Positions 50,114 through 53,964 of a stretch of 53,964 bases of DNA are shown here, in pieces (position 1 is the first letter of the stretch; each line of letters begins with the position of its first letter). The position numbers were made by a program, and so were the translations under genes. Below the pieces are notes generated by a model, which was given only the letters and a program-made list of their open reading frames with translations, had not been told where the DNA came from and ran no database searches. The stretch is from Chloroflexota bacterium (lineage in GTDB: Bacteria; Chloroflexota; Anaerolineae; UBA4142). The DNA lies in NCBI GenBank assembly GCA_016208315.1, contig JACQYF010000044.1, positions 1 to 53,964 on the forward strand. Direction: 5' to 3'.

Positions 50114-51286
50114 TTAGTTGCCTGGCATCACCGCATGGGTCTTGATATAGTTCTTGACAAACGTATCGTCCAACCACTGCGCTTGCGCGGGCAGGTCCTT
50201 GGGCAGGCCGCCCGACTCTTGCTCGAGCTTGAGCAGGCGATCAACGCCCTCTTGACCCAGACCGCCGTTGACCGGCCAGAACTTGGCTTTGATGTACAGG
50301 TCGTAGGCGCTGACTCGCTCGGCATCTACTAACTTGGGCAGCAAGTTCTTGGACAGCGCGATATAGCCGTCCTTGTTGCTACCGGCCCAGCGCGACGCAT
50401 CAATGAACGCGTCCACCACTTGTTGAACCGCTTGCGGATCTTTCTTGATCCAATCGCCGGATGCAATCATCCCGGACTGTAAGTACACGCCGATGCTCTC
50501 GCCGGCCGACATGATGACCTTGGCTTTGCCGGTGGTTACGGCATTGCCCCCTTCGGCGGCGTGGACCGGCGCGGCGTCAATTTGACCCGCCAGCAGCGCG
50601 GTCAAGCGCGCGCTCGTCCCGCCAATCGTCACAAAGCGGGCGCTCGCGGGATCAAAGCCCTTTTGCTTGAGCGCGGTGCGAATGATCGTGTCCGCCGCCG
50701 AACCGGGCGTTGAGATGCCGATGGTCTTGCCCTTGAGGTCCTCGATAGAATTGATCTCGAGTTTGGACAGCAGGACGTAATCGGTGGCCTGGTTGTTGAC
50801 GGCGATGATGCGCACATTCGCGTTCGCGTTCTTTACCGCGAGAATCGCCGACGGCAGCGATCCGACGTACGCATCGGCGGCGCCGGCAATGATCGTACGC
50901 AGAGCTGTGTCCGGCGAATCAACCCACTTGAAATCCACGGTCATGCCCATCTTTTTCAGCGATTGCTCCCAATAAGCAACGTCAATGGAACTGAAATCCA
51001 ATGCGCCGTTGCCGATGAGACGCACGGGCCCCGTGCTGACGGGCGCTTTGGTGGCCGGCACCGCAGTCGGCGCGACGGTTGGCGCAGTGGTCGGCGCAGT
51101 CGTCGCCGGGACTGTGGTAGGCGCCGAGGTCGGCGGGACGGCCGTGGCCACAGGCGCTTTGGTTGCGGGCACGGCGGTCGGCGGGACAGCGGTGGGTGGC
51201 ACAGGCGTGGGGGTTGGGGGTGCGGCGCACGCGGCAAACACCACCGCGCTCAAGATCGCGATCAACACGAACAATTTGCGAGCCAT
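50114..51286 (-). CDS. NMT1/SsuA-like ABC substrate-binding lipoprotein
   Basis: A 390-residue lipoprotein. The lipobox (VVFAACAAP) is followed by a 60-residue Pro/Thr/Ala/Val linker of TAVPPTAVP-type words, then a periplasmic binding fold (DVAYWEQSLKKMGMTVDFKW, LEINSIEDLKGKTIGISTPG, ALLAGQIDAAPVHAAEGG). The family binds nitrate, taurine, sulfonates, thiamin precursors or aromatic acids. The ATG at 51286 follows AAGGAGGAG. Confidence 0.92.
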   Translation of the reverse strand: MARKLFVLIAILSAVVFAACAAPPTPTPVPPTAVPPTAVPATKAPVATAVPPTSAPTTVPATTAPTTAPTVAPTAVPATKAPVSTGPVRLIGNGALDFSSIDVAYWEQSLKKMGMTVDFKWVDSPDTALRTIIAGAADAYVGSLPSAILAVKNANANVRIIAVNNQATDYVLLSKLEINSIEDLKGKTIGISTPGSAADTIIRTALKQKGFDPASARFVTIGGTSARLTALLAGQIDAAPVHAAEGGNAVTTGKAKVIMSAGESIGVYLQSGMIASGDWIKKDPQAVQQVVDAFIDASRWAGSNKDGYIALSKNLLPKLVDAERVSAYDLYIKAKFWPVNGGLGQEGVDRLLKLEQESGGLPKDLPAQAQWLDDTFVKNYIKTHAVMPGN

Positions 51287-51308
51287 TTCTCCTCCTTGAA
51301 AGAATCGG

Positions 51309-51397
51309 TTGGTAGTAAGCCACGGAGCGCAGTTTGCGGAGTGGCGTTCCGCGGCGCAAGGCACGCGACTCCACTTCGCTGCGTCGCTAACTACGAA
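51309..51397. repeat. ~90-bp imperfect palindrome, copy B
   Basis: GTAGTAAGCCACGGAGCG at the left is largely complementary to CGCTGCGTCGCTAACTAC at the right, and GGAGTGGCGT matches the complement of ACGCGACTCC. The right end supplies the last two codons and stop of the UbiD-like gene (AGT TCG TAG). Confidence 0.75.
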
Positions 51398-52887
51398 CTC
51401 GCTTGCTTTAGAATCCAGCCCCATTGGTCGCGCGTGAGCTGCTTCTCTTTCGGTTCCGGCCCGATCGCCGGCGGGAACTTGTCGCGCCATTCGTAGGGAC
51501 GCGTCGCGTCAATGATGACTCGGCTGTTGAATCCTTTCTTGCCCGGTTCGATCGCGGGATCGAGCGGTCCGCTCCAGGCGCGTTTGATGATGTCGAAATC
51601 CCGTTCCGGGTCCGAACGCGTGACGACCGCCCACATCACTTCGTTGAGATCGGTCACGTCAATGTCCTCGTCCACGACCACCACGAAGCGGCCCAGGTAC
51701 GCGCCCTGGCGGCACATCGCGGCGACGTGGCCCGCTTGGCGCGCGTGACCCGGATAGCGCTGCTTGATCGCGATCACGTTGAACAGGCGACAGCCGCCGA
51801 CGCTGTGCGTCCAAGCCGCGACGACATCGGGCACGCCCGCGGCCTTGACCTCGCGACGAAGATTTGCGCTGCGGAGATACTGCTGATAGCGATGCGCCTC
51901 GTAAGGCGGCTTTTCGGGCGGACAGCCCAAGAGGATGGGTTCGTTGCGATGATAGACCGCCTTGACCTCAAAGACCGGCTCCAGCCGCGAAGCCGACGCA
52001 TAGTACCCAGTCCACTCGCCAAAGGGGCCCTCCATCCTCGAATCGTTCTTGTGGAGAAAACCCTCCAGCGCGATTTCGGCGGACGCGGGGATGGGCAAGT
52101 CCGTGTGGCGCCCGCGAATACATTGCACCGGCGAGCCGACCACACCGCCGACCCACTCGAGTTCGTTCACACCGTTCGGGATTTCGAGCGAACTTGCCAG
52201 AAACTGGATCGGCGCGAGACCGACGAGGACGACCGCGGGCATCGGCTCGCCGCGTTCAAAATACTTGTCGCGATGGATAGTCCCGTGCTTGCCCGGCGAG
52301 ATGTACAGGGCCGTGTGATTCCGGTCGTGGAGCATGACTCGATAGGTACCCATGTTGATCCAGGACGAGTCGGGGTCTTTAGTGATCACTCCGTCGCCGG
52401 TGCCGATGTAGCGACCGCCGTCCTGTTTGTGCCACTGCGGGGTTGGAAACTCGAACAGGTCTATGTCGTCGCCTTCGTGTACGTTCTCGGTAATCGGCCC
52501 GCTCGTCACGGTTTCGACCGGCAGTGGAACGACGTTGTTCAGTTGTCGCTCCCATTCGTCAACCAACTCCCAGACGCCGATGTCCGGGCGCAGTCCGATC
52601 GAGAGCGCCAATCGCGGCCGCGCGCCGAGCGCGTTCACGAGAATGCGATAACCGGCCGGATAGCCGGGTATCTTGTCGAACAACACCGCGGGTGATTCGT
52701 CGGTGTGATGCAGCATCTCGGTAATGCGCCCGATATTCTCTTGCCAGTCCACGCCTTCGACGACGCGAAGCTGTCCAAGCGCGTTCGCGCCCGCGAGCCA
52801 CTGACGCACATCTTGCGGAGGCCCAACTGGCACGACGCGCGCGGTCGGATCGTCGAGCCGAACATGCCGAGCGATTCCGTCAGCCAT
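51391..52887 (-). CDS. UbiD-family prenylated-FMN decarboxylase
   Basis: A 498-residue UbiD homologue. Family segments are DESPAVLFDKIPGYPAGYRI, GVITKDPDSSWINMGTYRVM, PGKHGTIHRDKYFERGEPMP, RMEGPFGEWTGYYASASRLE and IKQRYPGHARQAGHVA. UbiD enzymes use prenylated FMN to decarboxylate or carboxylate unsaturated or aromatic acids. No UbiX is in the window. The ATG at 52887 overlaps the stop of the ThDP gene (TGATG). The stop is contributed by the palindromic repeat. Confidence 0.92.
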   Translation of the reverse strand: MADGIARHVRLDDPTARVVPVGPPQDVRQWLAGANALGQLRVVEGVDWQENIGRITEMLHHTDESPAVLFDKIPGYPAGYRILVNALGARPRLALSIGLRPDIGVWELVDEWERQLNNVVPLPVETVTSGPITENVHEGDDIDLFEFPTPQWHKQDGGRYIGTGDGVITKDPDSSWINMGTYRVMLHDRNHTALYISPGKHGTIHRDKYFERGEPMPAVVLVGLAPIQFLASSLEIPNGVNELEWVGGVVGSPVQCIRGRHTDLPIPASAEIALEGFLHKNDSRMEGPFGEWTGYYASASRLEPVFEVKAVYHRNEPILLGCPPEKPPYEAHRYQQYLRSANLRREVKAAGVPDVVAAWTHSVGGCRLFNVIAIKQRYPGHARQAGHVAAMCRQGAYLGRFVVVVDEDIDVTDLNEVMWAVVTRSDPERDFDIIKRAWSGPLDPAIEPGKKGFNSRVIIDATRPYEWRDKFPPAIGPEPKEKQLTRDQWGWILKQASS

Positions 52888-53964
52888 CACGTTGCCTTTG
52901 TCTCAGGTATGAATGGGTACGGTTCTCGCCACGAACTGGGATACGCGCGCGTGACTCCTTGCGTAAAGAAACTCTTGGCTTGCGGATCGGCCAGGACTTC
53001 AATCACATACGGCTGATTGGATGCGATGCCGCGTCGAACGGCTGCCGCGACCTCTGCGGTATCCGCGACGCGTTCGGCTTGCGCGCCATACGATTTGGCG
53101 AGCGCAACAAAATCCGGGTTGTACGGTTCGCCCGTCGTGACCTTGCGGAACTTGACCCAATCGTGGGATCGTCCGAACATCGCCTCAGAGGCCTTGCGCT
53201 CGATGTTGAATTCGTAGTTGTTGAGGACGACCCAGACCGCGGGCAAGTCATACATGACCGCCGTCGCCAGAGTGTAGGGTACCATGTTAAACCCGCCGTC
53301 GCCGACCAGGACGACACACGCGCGTTCGGGGTAGGCGACCTTTGCGCCCAACACACCGCAACTCGCCCAGCCCATCGTCGCCATGCCGCTGTTGATGAAC
53401 CACGTGCCGGGCACATTGATGTGAGCGTATGCCTCCGCATACTGCATCACGTCGCTGACGTCCACGAACAACATGCCGCCTTTGGGCAACACCGACATGA
53501 CCTCTTGCACGATGCGCCCCGGATGCACGGGACTGCCGCCCGCGGGCAACTCGTTGCGGACGCGCTCGGCCCATTGCGCTTTGAATCCGGCAAGCTTGGC
53601 GAGCCATTCGGGACTGGCGAGCGAACCAACATCTTGAGCGCGCAGTTCGGCGGTCAGGTCTTGGAACAGAGTTTTCGCGTCGCCGACGATGCCGACTTGT
53701 ACCGGATAATTGCGCCCGATCTCGGACGGATCAATGTTCACATGGATGACTTGCGTCTTGAGCGAATTGTAGATGATGCCTTCACGCCAGTTGCCGGAAT
53801 GATTGTCGGCGTAGCGATTGCCGACCGCGAGAATCACATCCGCCTCGCGCGTGGCTTGCGCGGCGCAATCCCAGCCCGATCGTCCGACCGGGCCGAGCGA
53901 AAGCGCGTTGTCTTCGGGATATGCGCCCTTGGCGGTAAGCGTCGTGACGACAGGCAGCGAGAAG
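52887..53964 (-). CDS. ThDP-dependent enzyme of the acetolactate-synthase-like family (N-terminus cut)
   Basis: Partial gene running off the right edge. The frame is open to 53964 and reads from LPVVTTLTAKGAYPEDN through READVILAVGNRYADN. About 359 residues of the middle and ThDP-binding domains are seen. The ThDP motif is VLVGDGGFNMVP ... WVVLNNYEFN (GDG with Asn-Asn about 28 residues later). It belongs with acetolactate synthase, glyoxylate carboligase, oxalyl-CoA decarboxylase and sulfoacetaldehyde acetyltransferase; the exact one cannot be told without the N-terminus. It is coupled to the UbiD-like gene. Confidence 0.9.
   Translation of the reverse strand, partial: FSLPVVTTLTAKGAYPEDNALSLGPVGRSGWDCAAQATREADVILAVGNRYADNHSGNWREGIIYNSLKTQVIHVNIDPSEIGRNYPVQVGIVGDAKTLFQDLTAELRAQDVGSLASPEWLAKLAGFKAQWAERVRNELPAGGSPVHPGRIVQEVMSVLPKGGMLFVDVSDVMQYAEAYAHINVPGTWFINSGMATMGWASCGVLGAKVAYPERACVVLVGDGGFNMVPYTLATAVMYDLPAVWVVLNNYEFNIERKASEAMFGRSHDWVKFRKVTTGEPYNPDFVALAKSYGAQAERVADTAEVAAAVRRGIASNQPYVIEVLADPQAKSFFTQGVTRAYPSSWREPYPFIPETKAT

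Noticed and set aside
51424..52695. Antisense frame opposite the UbiD-like gene
   Set aside because: Shadow of a well-supported gene.

Overview
This window most likely comes from a Chloroflexota bacterium, probably an uncultured Anaerolineae-like lineage. That rests on moderately high GC, lipoproteins with long Pro/Thr/Ala-rich linkers after the lipobox, the ccm gene set, and abundant short-word intergenic repeats. No rRNA, tRNA, insertion sequence or CRISPR array was seen.

Left end, + strand (1-9.7 kb): a cytochrome c maturation (System I type) and thiol-redox operon. It holds DUF2085, an anchored unknown, two tandem CcmE with CxxxY instead of HxxxY, CcmF, CcmH, a CcmI-like zinc-ribbon protein, CcmC, a 41-residue CcmD-like peptide, two membrane proteins, two TlpA/CcmG-type thioredoxins and CcdA. 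The last gene is a DUF1573-like protein whose frame passes through an in-frame TGA. A SECIS-like hairpin with a GGUC loop follows that TGA, so I read it as a selenoprotein. CcmA and CcmB are not in the window. A perfect 36-bp palindrome separates this operon from the convergent genes.

9.8-28.6 kb, - strand: Mn/Fe superoxide dismutase, a lipoprotein cytochrome c, a split chromate-transporter pair, an ArsR regulator with a Cys/His-rich peptide, and an ABC/FtsX operon (two permeases, ATPase, thioredoxin-like lipoprotein) behind a possibly pseudoknotted leader. Then come an OmpR-type two-component pair, a copper/heme-flavoured trio (YtkA/FixH-like, SafE-like, ATPase metal-binding domain), a MacAB-like export operon with TolB-like and lipoprotein genes, an orphan receiver protein, and a cation/proton antiporter. 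The antiporter has a long leader with tandem hairpins and two terminators. Two promoters here share three 11-bp direct repeats at identical spacing from the -10 box, suggesting a local regulon of the OmpR-type regulator.

28.9-34.4 kb, + strand: a dedicated Hsp70 cassette consisting of a large TPR protein, a J-domain protein with HPP instead of HPD, a membrane-anchored GrpE and a short DnaK.

34.5-54.0 kb, - strand: a catabolic and uptake island. FdrA, YlbE and a small FdrA-linked protein (oxamate carbamoyltransferase type) sit with a BMP/nucleoside-type ABC importer and a PucR regulator. Next come MmgE/PrpD, a luciferase-like oxidoreductase, an RpiR regulator, a taurine/nitrate-type ABC importer with two different permeases, a UbiD-like decarboxylase and a ThDP enzyme cut by the window end. 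Two copies of a ~90-bp imperfect palindrome lie in this island.
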